Shown: one piece after another, positions 1 through 6,726 of the stretch | Position numbering within the stretch: position 1 is the first letter of the stretch | Layout of the letters: each line of letters opens with the position of its first letter | Assembly (NCBI GenBank): GCA_015662065.1 | Contig: DQUX01000139.1 | Coordinates: 1-10,440 of the forward strand | Direction of reading: 5' to 3' | Origin: Anaerolineales bacterium | Lineage (GTDB): Bacteria; Chloroflexota; Anaerolineae; B4-G1; DUEL01 | Length of the DNA stretch: 10,440 nucleotides | Program-made: the position numbers and the translations under genes | The notes under the pieces: model-generated | Database searches by the model: none | What the model was told of the DNA's origin: nothing | The model's input: the letters and a program-made list of their open reading frames with translations, nothing else

Positions 1-1582
1 CGACGGTGGCCCGCAGCCGTTCCACGGCTCGCTCCAACTGGACGTGGCCGTCGGCCAGGGCGGCCAGGGTGTGGGCGGCGACGACCCCCGAGGCCCGCAG
101 CTCCTCCGGCTCGATGGCCTCGACCTCGTCCTCCGGTGTGTGATAGAAGGGGTCGGGCCACCAGATGACCATCGCCGCCGGGACCCCTGCCTCGGAGAAG
201 GAGACGTGGTCGCTGCGGCCCACGAAGGTGTGAGTGGCGGTGATGCCGAAGGCCGCCGCGCTGATCAGGAGCTGATCGACCACTGGCCCATCGCCGTCAA
301 TGAGCATCGCCTCCCCTGCGCCGACCATGTCCAGGTTTAGCATGGCGACGGTGCGGGTGAGGGGGAGGAGGGGGTTCTCGACATAGTAACGGGAGCCCAG
401 AAGCCCCTGCTCCTCCCCGTCCCAGGCGGCGAAGAGGACGGTGCGGGCCGGGCGGAAGTCCTGCGCCTGCCACAGCCGGGCGATCTCCAGCATCGTGGCG
501 ACGCCGGAGCCGTTGTCGTTGGCCCCGTTCATCACCTCCCCGTCTGGCTCCCGGCCCAGGTGGTCGTAGTGGGCCCCGATGACGACGACCTCGTCGCTGC
601 GCTCGGGGTCGGCTCCGGGGAGCAGCCCTAGCACATTGCGGGCCTCCACCGCCTCCTGCTCCTCCAGGTCCACTGCCATCCGCACAGTGGTGGAAAGGGG
701 GGTGGCGGTAAAGCGCAGGCTCAGGTCGTCCAACGTGTAATCCGTACCGATAAGCAGGTCCTGCGCCACCTTCTCGGAGATCAGGTAGGCAGGGATCGTC
801 TCCGGCACCCAGGCGGTCTCCCGGTAGCCGCCCCGCCGGAAGAAGGGCACCTCCCGCTCCCGCTGCAGAAGCAGCAGCCCTCCCACCCGATGCTCGATGG
901 CCCGGCGGAAGACCTGGGGGTCGCCGGTGTACCGGCAGAACACAATCCGATCCACCAGGTTCTGCCCGAGGAAGGCGTCGTGGTCACATCGGTTGAGCCA
1001 GACCACCGGCCCCTCCCCCTCCCCGGCCCCCACGTAGCCGCCGGTGAGGGCGCGGTAGTCGGTGCGGTAAGCATATGTATGGGTGAGGGTTTCCCCACCG
1101 GGGAGGATCACCTCAAGGACCGGAAGCTCAACAATCTGCCCGTAGGGGAGGGTGAAGGTCTGAAAGTAGGTAGCACCGAGGCTGGCCGGCTCCAGGCCGT
1201 ACTCAGCGAAGCGAGCGGCGATGTAGTCGCCCGCAGCCCGGCCGTCGGGGGTGCCAGCCTGCCGCCCTCCCAGCCCGTCGCTGGCCAGGTAGGCAATGTA
1301 CTCCAGCGCCCGCTCGATGTCGAAGCCCTGGGCCAGGGCCACGTGGTCGCTTGCGGCCACCAGCGGCCCGACGACGACCTCCTCCGGAAGGGCCGTCGGG
1401 GTCGGCCGTCGGCCTCCCGGAACCACCGTCCCCGCCGAGGGGAGCTGGAAAGGGGTCGGCCCGGCGTCCCCCCGCGGCTCCTCCGGTCGAAGCAGGCCCC
1501 CCAAATAGAGGAGGATGGCGACCTGGAGGAGGGCCAGGATGGTGATCGCCCAGATGAGGATACGTCGAGTCCTGTCGTCCAT
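1..1582 (-). CDS. Membrane-anchored M28-family zinc aminopeptidase, C-terminus cut by window edge
   Basis: About 527 codons are visible with no stop. An in-frame TAA lies two codons upstream, so the ATG at 1582 is the first possible start. Residues 8-27 form one hydrophobic segment (signal anchor or uncleaved signal), followed by a Pro/Gly-rich linker, so the enzyme domain should lie outside the membrane. The N-terminal M28 region reads YIAYLASDGLGGRQAGTPDG, followed by an inserted PA-like region (roughly residues 180-290). The co-catalytic zinc set is complete: H338 with D340 (GAHYDHLG), bridging D356 (GANDNGSG), catalytic E390 and ligand E391 (WDGEEQGLLGS), D418 (LNLDMVG) and H481 (FYHTPED). 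Known M28 enzymes remove N-terminal residues from peptides; the exact specificity here cannot be read. It is the last visible gene of the minus-strand operon. Its catalytic core is a close paralogue of the degenerate M28 domain fused to the permease at 3021-5543. Confidence 0.93.
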   Translation of the reverse strand, partial: MDDRTRRILIWAITILALLQVAILLYLGGLLRPEEPRGDAGPTPFQLPSAGTVVPGGRRPTPTALPEEVVVGPLVAASDHVALAQGFDIERALEYIAYLASDGLGGRQAGTPDGRAAGDYIAARFAEYGLEPASLGATYFQTFTLPYGQIVELPVLEVILPGGETLTHTYAYRTDYRALTGGYVGAGEGEGPVVWLNRCDHDAFLGQNLVDRIVFCRYTGDPQVFRRAIEHRVGGLLLLQREREVPFFRRGGYRETAWVPETIPAYLISEKVAQDLLIGTDYTLDDLSLRFTATPLSTTVRMAVDLEEQEAVEARNVLGLLPGADPERSDEVVVIGAHYDHLGREPDGEVMNGANDNGSGVATMLEIARLWQAQDFRPARTVLFAAWDGEEQGLLGSRYYVENPLLPLTRTVAMLNLDMVGAGEAMLIDGDGPVVDQLLISAAAFGITATHTFVGRSDHVSFSEAGVPAAMVIWWPDPFYHTPEDEVEAIEPEELRASGVVAAHTLAALADGHVQLERAVERLRATV

Positions 1583-1665
1583 TAGTTAGAAAGCGCCCCC
1601 GTCAAACGTCAGACGTCAAGTGTCAACGCCCACTGGACAGGGCTTTTCAAAGTTCTAACACAGGC

Positions 1666-1682
1666 AAGGTGACAGTCACCTT
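1666..1682. repeat. Palindrome AAGGTGACAGTCACCTT, left copy
   Basis: A perfect 8+1+8 palindrome around the base at 1674. It lies at the inner boundary of the left arm of the inverted-repeat element and recurs as GGTGACTGTCACC at 1754-1766. It could be a transposase or protein binding site, or simply the tip of a hairpin. No function can be assigned from sequence. Confidence 0.7.
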
Positions 1683-1753
1683 TTCGGCCCGGAAAGTGCG
1701 CAGAAGATGGCGGGCTATGGCTCCTAGAGCGTCTTGCTCACCGGCAGAGCGGA

Positions 1754-1766
1754 GGTGACTGTCACC
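1754..1766. repeat. Palindrome GGTGACTGTCACC, right copy
   Basis: A perfect 6+1+6 palindrome around the base at 1760. It is the mirror-image partner of the palindrome at 1666-1682, with 71 bases between them. The same core on both inner ends of the element suggests it is a defined part of the element and not chance. Confidence 0.65.
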
Positions 1767-1837
1767 CGAGTTGATTCTTTGAAAAGCCCTGCCCACCGGA
1801 ACTTGACTCTGACGTTTGACGTTTGACGTTTCACGCC

Positions 1838-2953
1838 TCACGGCCCCCACACCCCCAACCCCTCAAACCCCTCCTCGAAGGTCAACTGCTCCAACCGCCC
1901 CGAGGCCAGGTCGTAGACCCACAGATCGGCGTAGGGGAGGTCGCTATCTGACCGGCGGCGCATCGGTCCCATCGTGAAGAGAAGCTGCTGGCCGTCCGGT
2001 GACCAGTTGGGCCAGATCAGCCACCCCTCCCCCTCGACGACGGTGGTCATCTCCCCCGTCTCGACGTCTACGACGAAGAGGGCCTGGGCGAAATCCTGGT
2101 CCCGCCCGTAGGCCGTGGCGAGAGCGATGTGGGCGCCGTCCGGCGACCAGACGACCTCTTCCGGGTTTCCCGTTACCTGCGCTACCTCCTCCATCCTCTC
2201 ATCCCCACGCACGATGTAGAGGGTGTGGGTGGAGTAAGCCGCCGCCGCCACCGCCTCCCCGTCCGGCGACCAATCGGCTGCGTTCGTCCGGGTAAGGACC
2301 TCCGTCATCTCCCCTCCGTCGGTGGGGAGCCGGTAGACGCCGCTCTCGCCTCCCGCGGGGGCGGCGACCAGGAGCAGTTCGTCACCGGTCGGCGACCATT
2401 CGATGCCGGTGATGACGAACTCGAGAAGTGGGATGCTCCGTTCGAGGCCGTCGCCGTCGGCCCATGCGACGTGGATCACGCTGTCTGGGCGGTCCGTTTG
2501 GGCGGGATCGCCTATGCTCACGAAAGCCAGCCTGGTTCCGTCTGGAGACCAGGTGGGGGAAAGCCCTGTGACACCGGTAACGGTTCCGCTCACCTGTATC
2601 CGATCCGCCCCGTCCGCCGCCGCCACACACACGCCCGCCTCCTCGTCCTCGCTTCTCCATCCCACGTAGGCGACCCGCCGCCCATCGGGAGACCAGGCGG
2701 GAAAGAAGGCGAGCCACCCCACCTCGGACACCCGCTGGAGGGAGGTGCCATCGGGGTCGATCACGTAGACGGCGGGCTCCCCCTCCCGGTCCGAGACGAA
2801 GGCAATGCGCGGTTCTCTGGCCGCCTCCTCCGGCGCTGCAATTTCCCTCTCCCCCCTCCGCTCCAGCGTCAGGTATACCGCGAGTCCGCCGGTCACCACC
2901 ACCGAGAGGGCCAGGAACGCCGCGATCCTCACCAACCACCGGTCACTCATCAT
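1838..2953 (-). CDS. Membrane-anchored WD40-like (TolB/PD40-type) beta-propeller protein
   Basis: 371 residues. Residues 8-29 are a single hydrophobic segment after a short positive N-terminus, so the propeller is predicted to be outside and tethered to the membrane. Six PD40 signatures with the WSPDG turn occur at residues 87-91, 135-139, 186-190 (as WSPTG), 228-232, 269-273 and 317-321. The spacing of about 40-50 residues fits a six-bladed propeller like that of TolB or the N-terminal domain of prolyl-oligopeptidase-type enzymes. No peptidase domain follows, since the protein ends just after the sixth blade with VWGP. Two adjacent ATGs (2953 and 2950) are possible starts; neither has a strong ribosome site. 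It lies between the permease-M28 fusion and the intact M28 peptidase, which suggests an accessory or protein-binding role on the cell surface (inference). It is not TolB itself: no Tol-Pal genes are nearby. Confidence 0.88.
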   Translation of the reverse strand: MMSDRWLVRIAAFLALSVVVTGGLAVYLTLERRGEREIAAPEEAAREPRIAFVSDREGEPAVYVIDPDGTSLQRVSEVGWLAFFPAWSPDGRRVAYVGWRSEDEEAGVCVAAADGADRIQVSGTVTGVTGLSPTWSPDGTRLAFVSIGDPAQTDRPDSVIHVAWADGDGLERSIPLLEFVITGIEWSPTGDELLLVAAPAGGESGVYRLPTDGGEMTEVLTRTNAADWSPDGEAVAAAAYSTHTLYIVRGDERMEEVAQVTGNPEEVVWSPDGAHIALATAYGRDQDFAQALFVVDVETGEMTTVVEGEGWLIWPNWSPDGQQLLFTMGPMRRRSDSDLPYADLWVYDLASGRLEQLTFEEGFEGLGVWGP

Positions 2954-2969
2954 GACTTACGCCCAGAAT

Positions 2970-3020
2970 ACGCAATACGGATTACGCAATACGGATTCGT
3001 ATTCCGTATTCCGTGTTCCG
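2970..3020. repeat. Heptamer-period intergenic repeat with inverted halves
   Basis: Two tandem copies of ACGCAATACGGATT (2970-2983, 2984-2997), each made of two heptamers, are followed by CGTATTC, CGTATTC, CGTGTTC (2998-3018). The second half is the inverse of the first (AATACGG against CCGTATT), so the whole can fold back. It fills most of the 67-base gap between the stop of the fusion gene at 3021 and the start of the propeller gene at 2953. It resembles the short tandemly repeated heptanucleotides described in cyanobacteria; kinship is not shown. Confidence 0.75.
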
Positions 3021-5543
3021 TCAGTACCTCGGCTCATGCGCCGCTGTGATCAACGTCAGATTCACCACCTGCGCCGCCTGGCTCAAATGGTCCAGGTCGA
3101 TGCTCTCCACCGTGTCCGTCGCCAGCGCGGGGTCCGGATCCCCCCAGGTGACCAGGAGCGTGCCGTACCGCCCCGTCATAAGCCCCTGGTAGGGATGGCG
3201 CGGCCACCCGCCCTGGGCGACGGTCACCCCCAGCCGGTTCGCGCTGGCGGTCAGCAGGTTGAGGAAGTTGGACCGCCCGCTCACCGGTCGCACCACCAGC
3301 CCCTCCCCCTCCGGACCACCCACCCGGTCCAGGTGGATCACTGCTGAGAGATCGTAGGTGCCCAGGACACCGGGCCGGTCCAGGAAGGCGTGGGCGCCGG
3401 AGTACCGCAGGTCGCCCCCGGCCCAGGCGGCGAAGAGGACGCTCCGCCGGGGTTGGAAGGACTGCTCCTGCCACAGCCGGGCGATCTCCAGCATCACCGC
3501 CACGCCGGAGCCGTTCTCGTTGGCGCCGGGGTAGAGGGTCCCGTCGGGGCCCCGCCCCGGCCCGTCGTAGTGGGCCGAGACCACCACCAGTTCGTCGGCC
3601 AGGCCGGCGTCCGCCCCGTCCAGGATGCCCAGCACATTGTGGAGGGTCGCTTCCTCCGGCGGCGCCAACGCCACCCGCACCCGCACCCGCGCCCCCAGGT
3701 CCTGCGCCACCCAGACCTGCTCTCCCTCTTCCAACGCCGCGATCCGGGCCTGGACACCGTCGAAATCCAGCCCGCTGGGCTCCAGGATGCGGTCGGCGGC
3801 GGCGGGGGTGATGCGGAGGACGGGCAACTCCGGCTGCTCCAGGTCCTCCTCCGAAAGGACCTGCGGGCGCGGCGTCACGTCGGTGGAGACGACCAGCACC
3901 CCCTCCGCTCCCCGGACCAGCGCCTCGGTGTCGAACGCAGGCGGAGCGTTGCCGGCCACCATCATCACGATCCGCCCCCGCAAGTCCAGCCCCCTGAGCC
4001 GGGGGTCTCCCTCCGGCGGCGGGCGGCGGGTGGCCTCCGAGGGGTGGAAGAGGACCAGGACGACCTCCGCCTCCGCCTCCCCGCTCCCCCCGTGCCGCTC
4101 GACCGACTCACCGTAATCCGCCAGGCGGGTGAAGGTGTGGAGGACCCGGCCCTCCTCGTCCACCAGCGCCAGCTCCGGCGGCTCCACCGGGCGGGCCAGG
4201 GAGACGGGCACCTCCTGGAGCCAGGCGGTGAGGCCGTAGCTGGAGAGCTCCCCCAGGATGTACTCCGCCGCCCGGCGCGCCCCCTCGCTACCCACACCCC
4301 GCCCCTCCAGCTCGGGCGTGGTGAAGAACTCCAGGTGGCGTATCAGCCCGGCCTCGTCCACCTGCCGGGCCAGGTGGCGGTAGGAGGGGGCCGGGCCCAG
4401 GGTGAGGATCACGTAGACGCTGGCACCGGTTATCAGCGCGGCAGCGATCAGGACCCGCCAACTGAGCAGCACGGCGGTGTTGAACACCCCCCGCTCGATC
4501 AGCCGCCGCAGCCCCTCCCCCAGGAGGTTGAAGCCGGTGACCGAGGCGAAGAAGGCGATTGCCGGGAAGAGGACCATCCAGGGGCGGGACCTGGCCCAGG
4601 CCCGGGAGCCGGCCATCATCGCCCCCCACTCGGGGACGGTGAAATACTGCCGCCGGGTGAAATCGTCCACCTGGATGGAGATGCCACCGCCGATGTAGAC
4701 GCCCACGAAGCCCAGCTCCCCCAGGATCATCAGCACCGCCCCCATCTCCAGCAGGGTGATGACGATGAGCGCCGGCAGCACGTTGGGCAGGACGTGGCGG
4801 ACCGCCAGCCCCAGCGGGGTGAGGCCGATGACCCGGCCGCTATCCAGGAAGGGCTCCTTCTTGATGCGGATGAACTCAGCCCGGACGTACTGGGCGATCT
4901 CCCCCCATCCCACCGCGCAGAGGGCGACGATGAAGACCGGCAGCCCCCGCCGGATGTCCAGGGCGAAGATCAGGATCATAGCCACCAGCAGCATCGGCAG
5001 CGAGGCCAGGACCTGTACCGCGCCCGTCACCAACTGGTCCACCAGCCGCCCCTCGAACCAGCCGGCCGTCCCTCCCAGCACCAGCCCCAGCGCCAGCCGG
5101 ACCATCGTGATGAAGGTGGCGGCCACCAGGGTGTTGCGGGTGCCGTAGAGGAGCATGCTGAGCGTGTCGCGGCCCAGCTCGTCGGTGCCCAGGGAGTGCT
5201 CGGGGGAGGGGGGGAAGGGGGGGCGGTAGAAGGTGCCGTCCCGGTACTCCAACACCCGGCGGCCCCGGAGGTAGGGGTTCTCCGGCGCCAGCGCCGGCCC
5301 AAAGAGCACACCGACGAACAGCGCCAGCACGATCAGCCCGCCGACCAGCAGGGGGAAGTTGAGCAGCACGTGGCGCAGCCGCACTCGCCGCTCCGGCATC
5401 TCCTCCGGCGGGCTCGTACCCCGCAGCCGGGAGAGATCGGCACGGGGGTTGAGGAAATATGATAGAACTTTGCGCCCTTTGCCCTCTTTGCGGTTCAATT
5501 CCCCGCGTCTCCGTGCCCCCGTGTCTTTGTGATGTTCCGCCAT
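3021..5543 (-). CDS. DppC/OppC-type ABC permease fused to a degenerate M28 peptidase domain
   Basis: 840 residues from the ATG at 5543; a GTG at 5546 is the alternative. Residues 61-350 are a peptide-transporter permease: SLGTDELGRDTLSMLLYG (118-135), an EAA-type loop DSGRVIGLTPLG leading to RHVLPNVLP (about 234-258) and FNLLGEGLRR (338-347), with six membrane segments. OppC proteins normally end here at about 300 residues. This one continues through a seventh segment (361-382) into an M28-like domain (about 385-840). The domain keeps H658 and D660 (SAHYDGPG) and D739. It carries Glu at the bridging-Asp site (E676, GANENGSG), G710 for the catalytic Glu, D711 for a Glu ligand, and A806 for the last His. 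Hydrolysis is therefore unlikely; peptide binding is possible. The ATG overlaps the TGA of the upstream permease by one base, implying coupled translation. Residues 1 to about 26 come from a period-9 DNA repeat. Confidence 0.93.
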   Translation of the reverse strand: MAEHHKDTGARRRGELNRKEGKGRKVLSYFLNPRADLSRLRGTSPPEEMPERRVRLRHVLLNFPLLVGGLIVLALFVGVLFGPALAPENPYLRGRRVLEYRDGTFYRPPFPPSPEHSLGTDELGRDTLSMLLYGTRNTLVAATFITMVRLALGLVLGGTAGWFEGRLVDQLVTGAVQVLASLPMLLVAMILIFALDIRRGLPVFIVALCAVGWGEIAQYVRAEFIRIKKEPFLDSGRVIGLTPLGLAVRHVLPNVLPALIVITLLEMGAVLMILGELGFVGVYIGGGISIQVDDFTRRQYFTVPEWGAMMAGSRAWARSRPWMVLFPAIAFFASVTGFNLLGEGLRRLIERGVFNTAVLLSWRVLIAAALITGASVYVILTLGPAPSYRHLARQVDEAGLIRHLEFFTTPELEGRGVGSEGARRAAEYILGELSSYGLTAWLQEVPVSLARPVEPPELALVDEEGRVLHTFTRLADYGESVERHGGSGEAEAEVVLVLFHPSEATRRPPPEGDPRLRGLDLRGRIVMMVAGNAPPAFDTEALVRGAEGVLVVSTDVTPRPQVLSEEDLEQPELPVLRITPAAADRILEPSGLDFDGVQARIAALEEGEQVWVAQDLGARVRVRVALAPPEEATLHNVLGILDGADAGLADELVVVSAHYDGPGRGPDGTLYPGANENGSGVAVMLEIARLWQEQSFQPRRSVLFAAWAGGDLRYSGAHAFLDRPGVLGTYDLSAVIHLDRVGGPEGEGLVVRPVSGRSNFLNLLTASANRLGVTVAQGGWPRHPYQGLMTGRYGTLLVTWGDPDPALATDTVESIDLDHLSQAAQVVNLTLITAAHEPRY
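5468..5529. repeat. Period-9 repeat forming the N-terminal codons of the fusion gene
   Basis: Three tandem 9-base units with a shared CTTTGC core lie at 5468-5476, 5477-5485 and 5486-5494, followed after GGTTCAATT by looser 9-base units (5503-5511, 5512-5520, 5521-5529) rich in CCGTG/GTCT. From memory this resembles a dispersed intergenic repeat seen in several bacterial phyla; that is not checked here. Because the period is a multiple of three, it reads through in frame and encodes a basic, hydrophilic leader (HHKDTGARRRGELNRK and onward) before the first membrane segment of the permease. Confidence 0.7.
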
Positions 5544-6517
5544 CACGGGCCACTTCCCTCCCCCACCTCCCGCAGCCGCGGGTCGATCCAGCGATAGACC
5601 AGGTCCAGAAGGAGGGTGATCAACAGGAAGGTGACCCCCAGGCTCAGCCCCAGGGCGGCGACCATCCAGACCTGGCCCTGGTAGATGGCCTCCAGCATCG
5701 CCTGCCCCAAGCCGGGCCAGGTGAAGAAGAGCTCGACCACCGGCAGGCTCCCCAGCCCGAAGCGGAGGGAGACTACGACGGCGGTGAGGATGGGGATGCC
5801 GGCGTTGCGCAGCGCGTGCCGCCAGAAGACGACCGTCGGCCCCAGCCCTTTGGCACGGGCGGTGCGGATGAAATCCCGCTCTAGCACCTCAGAGAGAGAG
5901 ACGAAGGTGACGCGGGTGATGTGGGCCAGCGGACGGGCCGCCAGCACCAGCGCCGGGGCCACCACCTGGGGAAGCAGGCTCTCGGTCCGGCGAAGGCTGA
6001 TGCCGTAGACAGGGAAGAGGCCGACGCCGGTGCGCTGGTAGAAGCGGATGTCGGCCACCTGCAAGAGCAGGGCGAGGAAGAAGCTGGGGATGGAGATGCC
6101 GATCACCGTCAGCGTGAGGGTGGGCAGGGCGAGGGGGGAGTGCCGCCAGGCGGCGGCCAGCCCCCCGGCGACGACGCCCAGCACCGCCGCCATCCCGATG
6201 GCGGTCAGGAGCAGCCGCCCGCTGGGCAGGTAGGTCTCGACCAGGAGATCCCGGACGACGTAGCTCAGGTTGCCGCGGAGGGCATCGTTGAAGAAGTCGA
6301 CCGTCTCCTCCAACGCCGGGCCGGCCAGTTCCCAGGCGCTCACAGGGCGGCCTACCGTAGCGGAGTTGATCAGCAGACGCAGCCCAAAGATGTAGAAGTA
6401 GACGATGGCAAAGGCCACCCCGGCGATGAAGAGCAGTCGCCGGAGTACGAACGCAACCCACTCGGGGAGGACCTGGTTCCTGGGGGGGGAACTGGCGGAA
6501 ATGTCGTAGGTCTCCAT
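5543..6517 (-). CDS. DppB/OppB-type peptide ABC transporter permease
   Basis: 324 residues, the usual length for this family. It is an inner-membrane subunit that would pair with the OppC-type half encoded next in the operon to form the channel for di-/oligopeptides or related solutes. The signature cytoplasmic loop is clear: RDFIRTARAKGLGPTVVFWR (214-233), then HALRNAGIPIL and VVELFFTWPGLG (260-271), all typical of DppB/OppB/GsiC proteins. Membrane segments lie at roughly 28-47, 103-124, 133-153, 185-205, 240-262 and 285-308. The ATG at 6517 is preceded by GGAGG about 13 bases upstream, a long spacing. It is the first gene of the minus-strand operon. No substrate-binding protein or ATPase gene is next to it; these may lie beyond the left edge or elsewhere. 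The exact substrate cannot be told from sequence. Confidence 0.93.
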   Translation of the reverse strand: METYDISASSPPRNQVLPEWVAFVLRRLLFIAGVAFAIVYFYIFGLRLLINSATVGRPVSAWELAGPALEETVDFFNDALRGNLSYVVRDLLVETYLPSGRLLLTAIGMAAVLGVVAGGLAAAWRHSPLALPTLTLTVIGISIPSFFLALLLQVADIRFYQRTGVGLFPVYGISLRRTESLLPQVVAPALVLAARPLAHITRVTFVSLSEVLERDFIRTARAKGLGPTVVFWRHALRNAGIPILTAVVVSLRFGLGSLPVVELFFTWPGLGQAMLEAIYQGQVWMVAALGLSLGVTFLLITLLLDLVYRWIDPRLREVGEGSGP

Positions 6518-6569
6518 GTTTCCGATGCTGCCTCCGGCGCTCTTGGGGTCATCGCGCCAGCGCCATGAT

Positions 6570-6600
6570 ATAATACCGCCGACGGCGGCGGCTGGTTCAA
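6570..6600 (-). promoter_or_regulatory. Candidate promoter for the permease/peptidase operon
   Basis: On the minus strand, TTGAAC (6595-6600) and TATTAT (6570-6575) are separated by 19 bases, about 50 bases before the permease ATG at 6517. The spacer is longer than the optimum of 17. The AT-rich -10 stands out in a GC-rich divergent region. The opposite strand shows TATAAT at 6569-6574, so direction is not certain. Confidence 0.4.
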
Positions 6601-6612
6601 TGGAGGGACAAC

Positions 6613-6621
6613 TGGTAAAAT
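6613..6621 (+). promoter_or_regulatory. Candidate extended -10 promoter for the FAD oxidoreductase gene
   Basis: TGGTAAAAT is an extended -10 (TGn plus TAAAAT) with no good -35. A transcript would start near 6628 and have a leader of about 100 bases before the start codon at 6727. An alternative on the same strand is TATAAT at 6569-6574. Confidence 0.35.
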
Positions 6622-6726
6622 AGAGGGCACGCCTGGCCCACCCCTGCCGGGCTGTACCGGTCTCCGGCGCAAAATGTGCACTGGAGCCCCCACGATGGGA
6701 CGTGAAAGGAGTGCTGAGGCTTGCCT

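Larger units (their letters stand above)
1601..1836. repeat. MITE-like element with ~80-base imperfect terminal inverted repeats
   Basis: The gap between the beta-propeller and peptidase genes is almost wholly an inverted-repeat element. The left arm (1601-1682) and right arm (1754-1836, reversed) match over about 80 bases with small gaps. A 15-base exact match, CAGGGCTTTTCAAAG, lies at 1638-1652 and on the opposite strand at 1777-1791. The outer ends are heptamer repeats: GTCAAAC-like units at 1601-1628 and TGACGTT three times at 1810-1830. The inner ends are odd-length palindromes (1666-1682 and 1754-1766). The centre, 1683-1753, is unique and has no credible gene. The layout is that of a non-autonomous miniature element or a long transcript hairpin; no transposase or clear target duplication is visible. 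Confidence 0.75.

Noticed and set aside
1647..1850. 67-codon frame on the minus strand within the inverted-repeat element
   Set aside because: It starts inside the end of the propeller gene and translates the repeat arms and palindromes; it has no ribosome site and no protein signature.
1838..2953. True TolB of the Tol-Pal system
   Set aside because: Only the propeller repeats are shared; there is no TolB N-terminal domain and no tolQ, tolR, tolA or pal gene nearby.
2129..3049. 306-codon open frame on the plus strand
   Set aside because: Antisense to the beta-propeller gene, whose six WSPDG motifs identify the true frame; it also runs through the heptamer repeat.
3390..5462. 690-codon open frame on the plus strand
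   Set aside because: It is the antisense shadow of the permease-M28 fusion gene. The product is low-complexity, rich in His, Gln, Pro and Gly, with no fold signature; the GC-rich code keeps opposite frames open.
5468..5529. CRISPR-like or minisatellite array
   Set aside because: The units are 9 bases with no spacers, so it is a short tandem repeat; no repeat-spacer array or cas gene occurs anywhere in the window.
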